Shown: positions 1 through 11,335 of the stretch, piece after piece
How the letters are laid out: every line of letters starts with the position of its first letter
Numbering within the stretch: the first letter of the stretch is position 1
NCBI GenBank assembly: GCA_024516155.1
Contig: JAJJXM010000003.1
Coordinates: forward strand, 310,001-374,000
Direction of reading: 5' to 3'
Origin: Pyronema omphalodes
Lineage: Eukaryota > Ascomycota > Pezizomycetes > Pezizales > Pyronemataceae
Length of the DNA: 64,000 nucleotides
Notes under the pieces: model-generated
Told to the model about the DNA's origin: nothing
The model's input: only the letters and a program-made list of their open reading frames with translations
The model's database searches: none
Made by a program: the position numbers and the translations under genes

Positions 1-705
1 CTGCATTTTATAACAAGCACAACGGTTAAAGCCGTAAGTTGTAACTTTAAAACAACTCGAGCTTCTTCTTTACGTTACTCGTTTTTCTGTCGGTAAATCG
101 TATGCATGGAGTCTGCCAGACATTTTCTAGACACTAGTCTTAATCCTAAGCCCTTCCATTTGACAGTTTTCAGTAACCCTTGGCGATCACCAGATCCGAC
201 GGTTGACCTACTTTTCCGGGACTCCACTGCGTTGACACTAACCTCTATGTACTAACCAAAAACTCCCAGGGCTCCCAGGGCTCCCCACGTTCTTCAAGGA
301 TTATCTGCAGACTTCGACGGCGCGATATGGATGGGGATGGCGATGCGGATCCCCTTAGAGTATGGTGATATGGGCGCTATGGCATGGATTCGCGTTATAG
401 TCCGTAACGCCGTCAAATATGTATAAAACCTAGAACGCGTCCCCTAAAGCCATATCATTCATTTGACGAGCCCCAGAGAAGGTCCGTGATTCTCCTACTT
501 ACTACTGCCGAAGCTTAACGACACTATCTTAACTTATCTCTCTAAATCAGGCCACCACTACTCACCAATATTTTTTTCCTCGCTTATATTTACACCACCC
601 AAAAGACGTCTACAGTACTGTTCATCAGCATTTTTAACGAAGCTTAACGAGGAGGAGGTCCGGCAAACAAACAAGCAATATTAAACGGGGATATCAATAG
701 CAAAT
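1..705. other. 5' intergenic region upstream of the sugar transporter
   Basis: I see no gene here. The sequence is mixed in composition and becomes AT-rich towards the transporter start. A 13-mer, CGAAGCTTAACGA, occurs twice (near 510 and 640). The stretch probably carries the transporter promoter and 5' UTR, but no specific element can be named. Confidence 0.5.
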
Positions 706-2331
706 ATGGGGTTACTACCTCAACCCCTCTCGCAACTTCGGGGAACAGCTTTAGTATACAGCATCACAATCGCCTGTTCCAGCGGGTTTATGCTATTCGG
801 TTATGATCAAGGAGTATTTTCCGGCGTTATCGTCACGCCATATTTTCTACAAAAATTCAACCATCCCGCGGCAGGATTAATGGGGACCATTAATGCATTA
901 TTTGATATCGGAGGAGCTATTGGTGCGATCTTGGTTTTCATCGCTGGTGGTTGGTTGGGAAGGAAAAAATCTATTCTTGTTAGTATACTTGTATTATTTT
1001 TTGGGATTTTCTGGGGTATAGAGTACTACATAAGACGGCGTGTATTAACCCGATCCCCACGGCGTCTAGCTCGGCTCTTTAATCGTTATCATCGGCGCTA
1101 TAATTCAAGCAACATCTTCAAACGTAGCACAACTTTGTGCAGGTCGTATCATAGCCGGAATCGGCGTGGGTATCGACACCACCGCAATCCGTTTGTCCTC
1201 CCATCAAAATCCTTAATTCACCTTAACTAACCCCACAAAGCCGTCTGGCAAGCCGAAACCGCCCCTCCAAAAACCCGTGGTCATCACATGGCAATGGAAC
1301 TCGTCTTCACTGCCACGGGGTTATTCATCTCCCAATGGACCAACTTTGGCCTCGGAAAAAACAACGGACCCGCAGCATTCTACATCCCCATCCTTCTCCA
1401 AATTGTCTTCCCCCTGATCACCATTCTTCTTCTCCTCTCCGGCCTCCCCGAGTCTCCCCGATGGCTGATTAGCCAAAACCGACCCACCGAAGCTCTTGAA
1501 GCCTTAGAACGTCTCCACGTTACCTCCAACCAACCGGCACAGGAATACCTAACCGAAATCCAGCGCATAATCACCCTTCAAGGAACCTCCGAAAAATCCA
1601 ACTTCTCCCAAATCTTCACCTCCGGCCCTCTGCAAAACTTCCGACGTGTGATCTTAGCATGCGGAATGCTAGCCATGCAACAACTCTCCGGAGTAAATTC
1701 CATCACATACTACATCCCGTTATTATTGATCCAATTCCTTGGAACCACCCGCTACACCTCCTTATGGGTCGCTGGATTAACCTCCGTAGTTTCCATCACC
1801 TTCGCCTTGATCCCTGTGGTGTTTATGGACCGTCTTGGAAGAATCCCCCTCTTAACCTTCGGGGCAGCCGCTCAGAGTATCTGCTTTGCCGTCGTGGCTG
1901 CATTATTCGCCGTCACGCCAGATGGCTCTTATAGCTATGGATTTGGAATTATTTTCTTTATCTATCTATACTTTGCTATATTTTCTGCCACCTGGTTAGC
2001 GGGATCATGGTTATATCCCGCGGAAATTCTACCGATGAAAGTTAGAGCTCCTGGTGCGGCGTTAAGTGGTGTTACGTATTGGATGTGTAATTTTTTGGTG
2101 GTTATGATCACACCGGTTGCGTTGGAGAATATTGGGTATAGAATGTATGTGGTTTATGCGGTGCTGAATGCCGTGTTTGCCGCCGTGGTTTGGGTTGCGT
2201 ATCCTGAAACTGCGGGAAGGACGCTGGAGATGATTGATTTGTTTTTTGTGGGGAAGTATGGAGGGGGGGTAGCGGGGGAGATCGGGAAGAGGGAGGAGGG
2301 GAATGGAAGTGGTGGGGAGGAGAAGATTTGA
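706..2331 (+). CDS. MFS sugar (hexose-type) transporter, three exons
   Basis: Plasma-membrane proton/sugar symporter of the sugar porter family; the substrate cannot be told. Proposed exons are 706-990, 1070-1190 and 1241-2331, giving 498 aa. Intron 1 (79 nt, GTATTA..CTAG) and intron 2 (50 nt, GTTTGT..AAAG, with TTAACTAAC branch sequence) both restore family motifs across the joins: GRKKS then IGAIIQA, and AIPVWQAETAPPKTRG. Other sugar-porter signatures are GYDQGVFSGV near residue 32, LPESPRWL, QQLSGVNSITYY, DRLGR and PETAGRTLEMID. About 12 hydrophobic segments are present and the length is normal for the family. Without splicing, exon 1 runs into a stop at 1230. The C-terminal tail is a short Gly/Glu/Lys-rich stretch. 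Family assignment is firm; hexose, disaccharide or other sugar specificity is open. Confidence 0.9.
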
Positions 2332-3174
2332 GTTGTGCCGACGATGAATGGCGGCGATGAATACCGACGATGAATAGGTGCTATAATGATACTGTAATGT
2401 TGTATGTAGTTTGTAAGCGATTTTAGGAGGGTTTGTAAATACTGGACCAATGTTCCGGGCCGATGTTATAAATACCACAATAATTATCATGTATCTCCTG
2501 TATCTATTCCGTGGGGGCGGTGGTGGGGGGAGGGGGGGGTTCTTTCTTTTTCTTAGAAAAAGATCTCATCCAATATTTCAACTTTCAACCCCCAACTTTC
2601 AACCCCCAACTCCCAACTCCCAACTTTCAACTCCCAACCCCCAACTCCCAACTTCCAACTCCCAACTTTCAATTCATCTGCTACTCTTAGTCAGTGTTAT
2701 TTATTTTTATATTGATATTTGCTGCAAATACCCCATAATAACAGTAAAACACTGGGAATTTTATGGATGCTAGATAATAGATATATCGATTGCCCTGCCA
2801 TTTCATGTTCCGTATGTATGTATACCATACCCGTAAATCAAAATCAAAGATCAAAATCAAATTAATACGCCTTCTCCTAAGCAATCCAAAAAATAAAATA
2901 AAAAATAAATAAAAAATAATATAAAAGGTATCCATCCATCCATCCATGCCATCGAAATTTCCTAATCCTTCAAAAAATAAAACCCACAAAATCTCCCATC
3001 AAAAACCCTCCCCATCAAAAAACAACCCCCCAAAAACCCATAAAAACCCCCATCAAAAAAACCCCAAAACCCACAAAACCACAAAAAAAACCAACCATTA
3101 CACCATTACCAATACCAATACCATAACCTAAACCTAAACCTACACCAACCCAAAGTCAAAAGAAAAAAAAAAGA
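2332..3174. other. Intergenic region with simple repeats
   Basis: No gene is seen. The stretch 2576-2670 is a pyrimidine-rich array of short CAACTCC/CAACTTT-type units. It is followed by AT-rich DNA and an A/C-only stretch (about 2960-3125). This is the shared 3' flank of the transporter and the heme oxygenase, which are convergent. Confidence 0.5.
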
Positions 3175-4201
3175 TTAGATCACACCATAACGGAATAAAG
3201 AAAACCAAAACAAAAAAGCAGCAAAGATGGCAAGGATGAAGAATTTAGACAGATGATGTTTAAAAAATGTATGGGTTCGCTCGAGTACTAGGGGTACAAC
3301 CATTGGTTCACAGATACTTTCGAGTTCGTTGACTAGTTTTTCGTTCCAGAGGTAGATTTGACGGGCTTCTTGGATGATTTCTGATGCCGGGTAGGGGGTG
3401 GGGGTTAGTTTATGGATTTGTGTTATATATAGGGGGGAGAGGATAAGGAAGGACTAACCAGTTTTCTCCGCCTCGGTAAGAGCCCCTTCTACCTCACACA
3501 TAGCATCTTTAAACCTATTCCTTAAACCTTCTTCTTTTCCTTTATCCACAGGAAACAAAAACATATTAGTCCCAAACTTCTTAGCCTCCTCATAATTTCC
3601 CGCCGGTTTATGAACCGGAAAAAAATCCTTCTTCGCAAGCATCATACGAACTAATATTTTCCCCCCTGCAAATAATGCCATGTAATAGATATGTGCATAT
3701 GCCAACACCAAATGCGGTTTGTCGGTTAATCGTTTTTCAATATATTCCACCACCGCTTTCCGTTCCAGGGTATCAGGTGCTCGCTTGGGATCAAATCCCC
3801 CCTCCTTGCTGAAATAATATTCCAGATCAGCAGCAATTTGCGGTGTTCGTAATAGTCGCGGATCGGAAAGTGCTTGTAAGGCGGCATAGATATGTGGAGG
3901 TACATCAGAGGGATTGGATAAGAGATTCTTCCAAATACGCTCGAAGGCTTCGTAGACGTGGTAGAAGGAAATTATTCCTTCGCGGTAGAGACGGTAGTCG
4001 TTTAGGCCTAGCTCGAACTTTTTTACGACGCGGATGTTGATGCGGTCGTGAAGATCCCTGGAGAGGTTAGTGGATGGAAACATGGACTGGTGGTGCACTG
4101 TACTTGGTGTCGGCGTTGATGGCTTGGGCTATGGAGGGTCGGTGGGGTTGTGCAATGAAGACTTCTGAGAGAGCTTTTTCTTCGTCGATTTGGTGCGGCA
4201 T
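3175..4201 (-). CDS. Heme oxygenase-like protein with a C-terminal membrane anchor (Hmx1 family)
   Basis: Likely cleaves heme to biliverdin, iron and CO at the ER membrane. Minus-strand exons are 4201-4104, 4057-3459 and 3380-3175, giving 300 aa. Both introns (46 and 78 nt) have GT..AG ends and ACTAAC branch sites, and both joins keep frame: ADTK|DLHDR and EAEKT|EIIQEAR. The family signature is AYAHIYYMALFAGGKIL, matching the conserved distal-helix segment of heme oxygenases. H36 in DLHDRIN is the candidate proximal heme ligand. The last ~22 residues (FFILAIFAAFLFWFSLFRYG) form a hydrophobic tail, as in yeast Hmx1 and animal heme oxygenases. The start ATG at 4201 is chosen because it opens the frame that splices cleanly. 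An unspliced reading from 4098 would lose both the N-terminus and the anchor. Activity is inferred from family. Confidence 0.85.
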
Positions 4202-5700
4202 GTTGCGGTGTTTGTTGCTTTGATGTGGCGGGGAAATGAGTGAATATGGTCGATATAGTTGAAGCTGAACTGTAAAGGTATGGTGATAAGTGATGGTAGG
4301 TGATAGGTGATAGGTAACGGTAGACGGAGAAGAAGAAGAAGAAGAAGAAGGTGGTCGTGGAGGGGGGGGAACAAAGGGTTTTTAGCTCCTAAATTAAGAT
4401 AGAGAGAGATCGGAAGCTCGACGTTTGCGATAGTAACACAGATATGGGCACGGAGGGGTGGAGGCCGCGGGATACCTTCTGACAAAGAAGTGTGCTTAAT
4501 TAAATTGGAGTGAATGATTTTTGTCTGGATGATTGGGGGAAATGGTCTATTATGAATGAATTCTGTCTGTTCACTTCTGTTGACCTCCTATCGCCTGTCG
4601 CCTGTCGCCTGCAGACTCTCAGACCTCGCTATGTACCATATCTGTGAATGATAGCAATCAGAGGAGGTCCAGGTGACAGATGCTGAGGTGCCCCCCCCTC
4701 ATCGCCCCAGAGACGCGGTTCCAGCCTGGAACGCACGCGAGCGTGACCTTCTGTAACATAGTGTGCACTTGGCATGAATAACAGACAGCCCTGCTTTGAA
4801 TCTTGATCAGCCTTCTTCTGTATGCTGGTAGTTCCAAGCCAAAGATACGTAGGAGAGAGGTATGCACTGTACATATTCGAAACATGAGTTGTATATATCT
4901 TGATTCCTTCTTCAGCTCGTTCTCTGCCCCAATAAGCCGAGAGCATTATATGTATGGTGTTCCAACATCGTCATGCACAGCTGCCGTTATCGCCCATTAT
5001 TTTTTGTTGTCGCACACGCACAGCTATGATGACGCCCCATGCATCTTTTGTTCCTGGGATAACCGATGCGGGGGCGGAAACCTGCAGGTGTCGGCCAGCG
5101 CCGGTGTTGACCAGATGAGCTTGTCGTCTTGGTGTGGTGGTGGTGGGAGTCCGTCCGTCTCTGCAAAGGCTGAGATGAGGCGGCTGGGATTTTCGGATGA
5201 TTTCAGGATAAAGTTGATGAAGACGTCGCTTTGTCCAAGAAATATCTATTGATGAACTCTACTAAATGAACTTGGTGCCACTTCCAGAAGGCGCAATCCG
5301 GTACCCAACATTGCTTACACATCCGCCGTTAAACGTATCATACCTTGTTGCCTCGTTTTCCACTTCAACCACGTTATTATGGTGCCATAGATACCAGATG
5401 GCAGAGGGACGTAGGGCCCTTGCAGCGGCTAATCGCTTGACAGACAACTCGGTGGTTTAATTTCAAGAAAAGGGTTAAAAAAAAAGTTATAGAAACGGGG
5501 GAATAAGATTTTGTTTCGATGCAGGAAGGCACAAAGATCGATGGCATGGAAGGCTCACGCGACCAGACATGGAGCAGCAAAGTCTGAGGGTTTGCTCGAC
5601 CAAGAACACCTCAATATGAAGATTTTTAAATGTATTATTCTTCTCCAAAAATTACCGGTATTATCCGTATATTCGCAGTGGTATATTCTTCCCAAATTAT
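4202..5700. other. Intergenic region between heme oxygenase and Sos7-like gene
   Basis: No gene can be supported. It includes the promoter side of the heme oxygenase (a GAAGAAGAA run near 4327-4350 and a G run near 4360). The rest is complex sequence with several short open frames on both strands (about 4630-5450) that lack recognisable domains. A short non-coding transcript cannot be excluded. Confidence 0.4.
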
Positions 5701-6585
5701 CTATTCCAGCAGCACCGTGTATACCTCACATGATCTCTTGTACCATTGCCCAGCATCTTCCTTCACCCTCCCTGCCGCTCTCTCACCTTCTCTTTCTTTC
5801 ATCTCCTCCTCAACCAGCCTCTCCAGATCCTCTTTATTCTTCTCATATAAATCAATAGCCTTTGCTAGTTCATCCAGTCGTCTCTTCTTCTCCGGTAGCG
5901 CTGCTTGTATACTCTCCAACTCAGACTCCAATGCCTTGACCGTCAATTCCGCCACCTCGATATGTTTTAAAGTTTCCGCCAATGGTAGGTTCATCCCCGG
6001 TCTATTATCGCTTGTAGATTCGTATGTAGAGATTATATTCCGCATCTCAGCTGTCTCAGCCTTTCTAGTTTCCGCTCTTTTGAGCTCCTTCATAAGGTCC
6101 TCATATGCTGTCAAATATTAGCCACTATTTCCTTCCATCTATCACAAGCACGAAGAAATCTCACCAGGTGCTATCCTCTCTCCCAACCCCTTCACTCTAT
6201 CCACCATCGCCTCTAGCTCCCGTTTACTTTGCTTCCACTCGTTTTTAGCAGCCATAACCTTCTCCACCAATGCATCATTTTCCTCCGCTTCCGGGAAAAC
6301 TCGATTATCATCCGTAATAGTGCGCACGAATTTCTCCTTTGCAATTTGTTCTAGATAGCTAAATTTCAGCCTCTGGAACAAATTACGGTAGTGCACAAGC
6401 TCGTAATCCAGCGCGACCGGGTCCGCATCAGTAATAGAGAGGTCGCTATTTGCCGTGACATCCTCAGCGCCGACTGGAGGAACAGCAGGAACCGTCGCCG
6501 CAAGTTTCTGCAACGTAAGACGATCTGAATTAAGGAGGCTGAAAAGCTCTGTAAGATCCGGGGAGGCGGTGATTGATGAAGACAT
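5701..6585 (-). CDS. sos7: Kinetochore protein Sos7-like, coiled coil
   Basis: Probable partner of the KNL1/Spc7 scaffold at the outer kinetochore (Sos7 in fission yeast, Kre28 in budding yeast). Exons are 6585-6165 and 6107-5701, giving 275 aa. The intron (57 nt, GTGAGA..TGACAG) joins ERIAP to AYEDLMKEL in frame. The central segment ELVHYRNLFQRLKFSYLEQ followed by AKEKFVRTI resembles the conserved Sos7 core. The C-terminal half is almost continuous heptad-rich coiled coil (about residues 150-265: KELKRAETRKAE, ALESELESIQAAL, KKRRLDELAKA). The start ATG at 6585 lies 239 bp from the divergent Arh1 start. The promoter between them has two ACGCGT boxes, which fits periodic cell-cycle expression. 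The family call rests on recognising the core motif and the length; another coiled-coil kinetochore subunit is the main alternative. Confidence 0.75.
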
Positions 6586-6824
6586 TGTGCAGGCTGGTGA
6601 TTATAAAACGCGTTGTTCAAACTTCTGTGAGACACGCGCGAGTCGCGAAACGCGTTGATTGATAGTAGACACGTGATAGGGTTAAACTAGGGTGGTGGGG
6701 TATTCCGGTATGACGCATCTTGACTGACTGTCGACTCGACATATTTTCACAGCTGTGGTACATGTGCCATAAGCAACCTTTTTTTTTTGTCCACCAACAA
6801 TTCAATTTAATCCAGCGAGCAGCT
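6586..6824. promoter_or_regulatory. Bidirectional promoter between sos7-like and arh1
   Basis: This 239-bp divergent intergenic region contains ACGCGT (MCB, MluI cell-cycle box) at 6608-6613 and 6650-6655, and CGCGAAA (SCB-like) at 6644-6650 directly abutting the second MCB. It also has an E-box CACGTG at 6670-6675. MCB and SCB are the known sites of MBF/SBF factors that drive G1/S transcription. Their position beside the kinetochore gene suggests cell-cycle control of that gene; whether Arh1 shares it is unknown. A T run and pyrimidine-rich leader (about 6780-6788) precede the Arh1 start. Confidence 0.6.
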
Positions 6825-8564
6825 ATGAACCTCCTCCGTCGTTGCCTCCGGGCACCTGGAATTCGCCAGTATTCTACCATCAAAGAACAGGCCCAGCGAA
6901 CCAACCGACCCCTTCGTCTCGCTGTCATCGGTGCCGGTCCTGCGGGTTTCTACACCTCCTACCGAGTCCTTTCCAAGCTCGACAATGCACATATCGACAT
7001 GTACGAATCACTACCCGTACCATATGGTCTAGTGCGTTTCGGTGTTGCTCCAGACCACCCAGAAGTAAAGGTACCCTACCTGCCATCCATCAGCATCCTT
7101 CTAGCTCCCTGGAAACCCACCAACAAACGAAAGCCTACCCTGACTTAACCAGCCAATCTCCTCTAGAAATGTCAAGAAAAATTCAACGAAGTCGCCTCCT
7201 CCAACCGCTTCACCTACATCGGCAACATCCCCATCGGCACCTCCTATTCCAACACCCCCTCCAAGTCACTACCACTATCCCATCTCCTCCCCCACTACGA
7301 TGGTATCCTCCTCAGCTACGGTGCCGCACGGGACAAAAAACTAGGAATCCCCGGCGAAGATAATCTCCAAGGCATATTTTCCGCGCGGGCCTTCGTAGGC
7401 TGGTACAACGGACTCCCTGAACACGTCGGTTTGGAATCACAACTCCCATTTTCCAGCAGTACAGAAGCCGTAATAATCGGGCAAGGAAACGTCGCGCTAG
7501 ATGTTGCAAGAATCCTATTAACACCTCTTAACCAGCTGAGGAAAACTGATATCACAAACCAAGCTATTGAAGCATTATCAACCAGCCGGATTCGGAGCGT
7601 CAGAATAATGGGACGTAGAGGCCCTTTACAGGCTGCTTTTACGGTTAAGGAACTCCGAGAGTTGCTGGATATCGATAACCTTTCTTTCCGGGGTGTTGAT
7701 TCCGGGTTTTTTCCCGAGGATCTGAAATCACTTCCAAGAGCTCAAAGACGAATTTCCGAGATTTTGAAACGAGGACCGAAAAATCCCGTTGGTGAAGGAG
7801 CCAAAAGCTGGGAATTGGGATTCTGTAAATCCCCTACAGCATTTCTTCCCTCTGTGTCCGATCCTACTATGTTGGGAGCGGTGAGATTTGAAAAAACTAC
7901 CTTGATGGAACCGAGGTTTAGTGAAGCTTCGAAAGCGGTTGGAACGGGGGAATTGGTGGATTTGGAGGCACAAATGGCGTTTAGGTCCATTGGGTACCTC
8001 CCGGAATCGCTGCCGGGGTTTGAGGAGGTGGGGATTCCGTTTGATGCTAGGAAGGGGTTTATTCCCAATGAAAATGGAAGGGTGGTGAAGGTTCGGGGGG
8101 GGGAGAATGATGCTGATGCTGCTGTGGATGAGGCTGCTGCTGCTGAGGATGCTGCGGATGGGGATGTAAAGATAGAAAGAATCCCGGGGGTTTATACCAG
8201 TGGATGGGTTAAGCGTGGTCCTATTGGTGTTATCGCCAGTACCATGTTCGATGCCTTTGAAACTGCGGATGCAATAGTAGAAGACTGGATCGCCGGTAAA
8301 GAATTTCTCGGCGATGGCGGCAGAGAAGTTCTAGGTGGCAGAGAAGTTCTAGGCAGCAAGGAAAACAGAAATCACGAAGAAGGAGGAGAAGAAAAACGTG
8401 GATGGGAAGCAGTGAAACTTGAGGTTAGGAATAGAGGGTTAAGACCTGTGAATTGGCAGGAATGGAAGAAGATTGATGAAGCGGAAAAGGAAAGAGGGAA
8501 AATGGTCGGGAAGGAAAGGGAGAAGTTTGTTACGCGGGAGGAGATGTTGGCGGTGTTGGAGTAG
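6825..8564 (+). CDS. arh1: Mitochondrial NADPH:adrenodoxin (ferredoxin) oxidoreductase
   Basis: FAD enzyme that passes electrons from NADPH to mitochondrial ferredoxin for Fe-S cluster and heme A synthesis, in the matrix. Exons are 6825-7070 and 7167-8564, giving 547 aa. The 96-nt intron (GTACCC..CTCTAG) joins DHPEVK to CQEKFNEVA in frame. The N-terminus MNLLRRCLRAPGIRQYST is Arg-rich and acid-free, as in mitochondrial presequences. Motifs: FAD site VIGAGPAGFYTSY, LVRFGVAPDHPEVK, NADPH site IIGQGNVALDVARILL, RRGPLQAAFTVKELREL, and the terminal GWVKRGPIGVIASTMFDAFETAD. An Asp/Ala/Glu-rich insert after KVRGGEND (about residues 425-445) and a GREVLG duplication near residue 505 are lineage-specific padding. 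An upstream in-frame ATG at 6720 is less likely because the presequence begins at 6825. The gene diverges from the Sos7-like gene. Confidence 0.93.
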
Positions 8565-8662
8565 GGGGCTTGGCGGTGTTGGAGTAGGGGGTGGGAAGGA
8601 TATGGGGATGGGAAGGATATGGGGGTGGGAAGGATATGGGGATGGGAAAGATATGGGGATGA
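8547..8662. repeat. Minisatellite across the arh1 stop codon
   Basis: A 23-bp unit (TTGGCGGTGTTGGAGTAGGG plus three bases) occurs twice in tandem at 8547-8569 and 8570-8592; the first copy contains the arh1 stop TAG. It is followed by about four copies of an 18-bp unit with core GGAAGGATATGGGGATG to about 8662. The repeats are nearly perfect and G-rich on the plus strand. Confidence 0.85.
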
Positions 8663-8939
8663 GGTTGCTGGGAGGGTTGGGGGGAGGGTTGGGGAGATGG
8701 GGATTGTGTATACTTGGACTACTGATGCGGCAATTGTGATACAAAATAATCTATAGAATAGAATATATCCCCTTTGTATAATCTAACCAACCAACCAATA
8801 TTCCATTTCCAGCCCAAAAATCCATTAACGGAAAATAAATCATGCCTAACAATAACAATAACTTTTACTAAGCCATCATATCATACCACCACATATCTCC
8901 ATCCTTATCTCCATCCTTATCTTTTCAATAATATATCTC

Positions 8940-9250
8940 CACAAATCTCACAAATCTCACAAATCTCACAAAACCCCACCTACAGAATCCCCAGAATCCC
9001 CAGAATCTCACAAATCTCACAGATATCATAAATCTGATAAATTTTGCGGATGTCACAAATCTTATAAATCTTATAAATCTTATAAATCTTATAAATCTTA
9101 TAAATCTTATAAATCTTATGAATCTTATAAATCCCAGAATCTCACAAATCTTATAAATCTTATAGATATTACGGAATTATAGATTTTACGGATGTCATAA
9201 AGCTTATAAAGCTTATAAAGCTTATAAATTTCATGAATCTTATAGATATT
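8940..9250. repeat. 9-bp tandem repeats, ACAAATCTC and AATCTTATA types
   Basis: Consecutive 9-bp units: ACAAATCTC copies at about 8940-9030, then AATCTTATA copies at about 9050-9170, then AAGCTTATA variants at about 9195-9230. The shared AATCT core and constant 9-bp step indicate one diverging array. Confidence 0.85.
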
Positions 9251-9440
9251 ACGGAATTAAAGAATTGCAGAATTGGTAGATAGATGGGTAGGTAGATGGG
9301 TGGAATGGGTAGGTAGGTGGTGGGTGGGTATATGTAATGGGTAGGTGGGTTGGTGGATGGGTAGGTGGATGGATGGATGGATGGATGGGTAGGTAGTCTT
9401 GGGTATTGGGTATTGGGTGGGGGCATGGGGATTACTTGAT

Positions 9441-9552
9441 TTGACTTGACTTGACTTGACTTGACTTGACTTGACTTGACTTGACTTGACTTGACTTGAC
9501 TTGACTTGACTTGACTTGACTTGACTTGACTTGCTTTGCTTTGCTTTGCTTT
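9441..9552. repeat. (TTGAC)n pentanucleotide microsatellite
   Basis: Eighteen uninterrupted TTGAC units run from 9441 to 9530, followed by about four TTGCT units to about 9552. The block is flanked on the left by GGTAGGTGG/GGATGGAT-type repeats (9270-9400). Confidence 0.95.
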
Positions 9553-11182
9553 GATGAAAATGCGTTGCGTTGCTTTGATGAAAATTGGGAGAAAGATAAT
9601 AACTAAGATCCACTTCACTTGACGGAGCAGAAGAAGAGAATAAGGAAGGGGATAACTTATAAGGAAGAAGATGATAAGGGAGAAGAAGCTGTAAACGAGG
9701 TGAAGGCGGTGTGAAGGCGGGGTGAAGGTATTTTGTAGATGAAGAAATGGTAGAGATAATGAAGAAAAGAAGACAAGAAGACAAGAAGACAAGAAGAGAA
9801 GAAGACAAGAAGAGAAGAAGTGAAGCAAGGCTTCAATGCTGCAAAAGAGATAAGAGATAAGAAATAAGAAATAAGAAATAAGAAATAAGAAATAAGAAAG
9901 AGCAAACAGCAAACAGCAAACAGCAAACAGCAAACTTTAAACCAGCACCCAAAACCTACCAACAAAAAGTCCTTTCTATCCGAGCTTCCTTCTAATTCTA
10001 ATTCCCATTCATTCAATTCCATTTTTTTCATTTTTTTCATGTAACCATACGCAAACTAAGACCAAACCTGCTATAAGTCCTATTCTGGATTTAAAAAAGA
10101 AAAAGAGTTCTAATACTGTTCTCGACAGTGGACTCCTGACTCCTGACTCTCGACTCCCGAATCCCGACTCCTGACTCCTGACTCCTGATACCCCCTATCT
10201 ATGAGACTAGGTATATGAGATCAGACTCCAGAGGAATATGTCATGAGTGATTAGACATGATTAAACATGATTGATATTGCGATGAACTTAGTTACTTTTT
10301 TTTCTTTATCCCTACCCTGGGGTTTTCCTGCACAATGCGCAGCAAAATAATAAAATTGAACAAAGCCTGATAAAACATAATGACTCCACGCTGGTGAATA
10401 TAGTTTCCAGCTATGCTAGGTATCGCTAAAGACGGTTAATACAAGCTATGTAGGAGTAAATCCTAATACCAAGTGCCGGAGATCGGGGTCTGTGTAATCT
10501 TACACTCCTCAAAAATGCTATACATTCGTGGGGGGGGGGGGGGGGGGGGGAGGAATTTCTCTACATACATACATACATCCATCCAGCAGAGATCATGGTA
10601 GTTGTTTATCGGTATAAGACTATAAGTTTCCCACCAACTTCCAGGCCGTGTTGAAGCTTCAGTGAAAGAGTGATGGCTTGTGATTGAGATGATTGAGATA
10701 TATATAGAGGTTTGTTAGGAAAAGATATGGTGGTAGTATATAGCGATGTTGTGAATTTTTTTTAAAGAGGAAATATATATTTATATATATATATAGAGAG
10801 AGAGGATTGTATATAATATAAATAAGCGATATAAGGCATAAGCGATTTAATCTGGTTTTTGTACCATCGTAAAACCAGGGAATGGGTAATTGAATGACGA
10901 TATACAATAATCATAACGAAACTGCAAACTACAAACCCTATGCTCCTGTGCGCAGCTAGAGCCTGGAATTTACATCATCCTCATCCTCTCTGTGTCATTG
11001 TTTTTTTTTTTTGTTTTTTTTTTGTTTTTTTCTGTTTTTTTTTTTTTTGTTTTTTTTTGTTTTTTTTTGTTAAACTTAAGGGATGGGATGGGATGGGGGG
11101 GGGGGGGTATTTCCAAAAAAAAATAAACATAAAAAAAATAAAAAAAAAACATTTAAAAGAAAATCTTAGGTACTATGTAATA

Positions 11183-11335
11183 ATCATAGTCATAGTCATA
11201 GTCATAGTCATAGTCATAGTCATAGTTATAGTTACAGCCATAGTCATATGTAGTCATGGTCATAGTCATAGTCATAGTCATAGTTACAGCCATAGTCATA
11301 GTCATAGTCATAGTCATAGTCATAGTCATGTGAAT
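11183..11335. repeat. (TCATAG)n hexanucleotide microsatellite, two blocks
   Basis: Two runs of TCATAG are separated by a less regular stretch. The linker TAGTTACAGCCATAGTCATA follows both a first and a second run, so the block itself appears partly duplicated. Both strands read open through the array. Confidence 0.9.

Noticed and set aside
9169..9933. 254-codon open frame on the minus strand
   Set aside because: It is a translation of TTGAC, GGTAGG and AAGAAG tandem repeats (SQVKSSQVKS, LFLISYFLFL); overlapping frames are open for the same reason.
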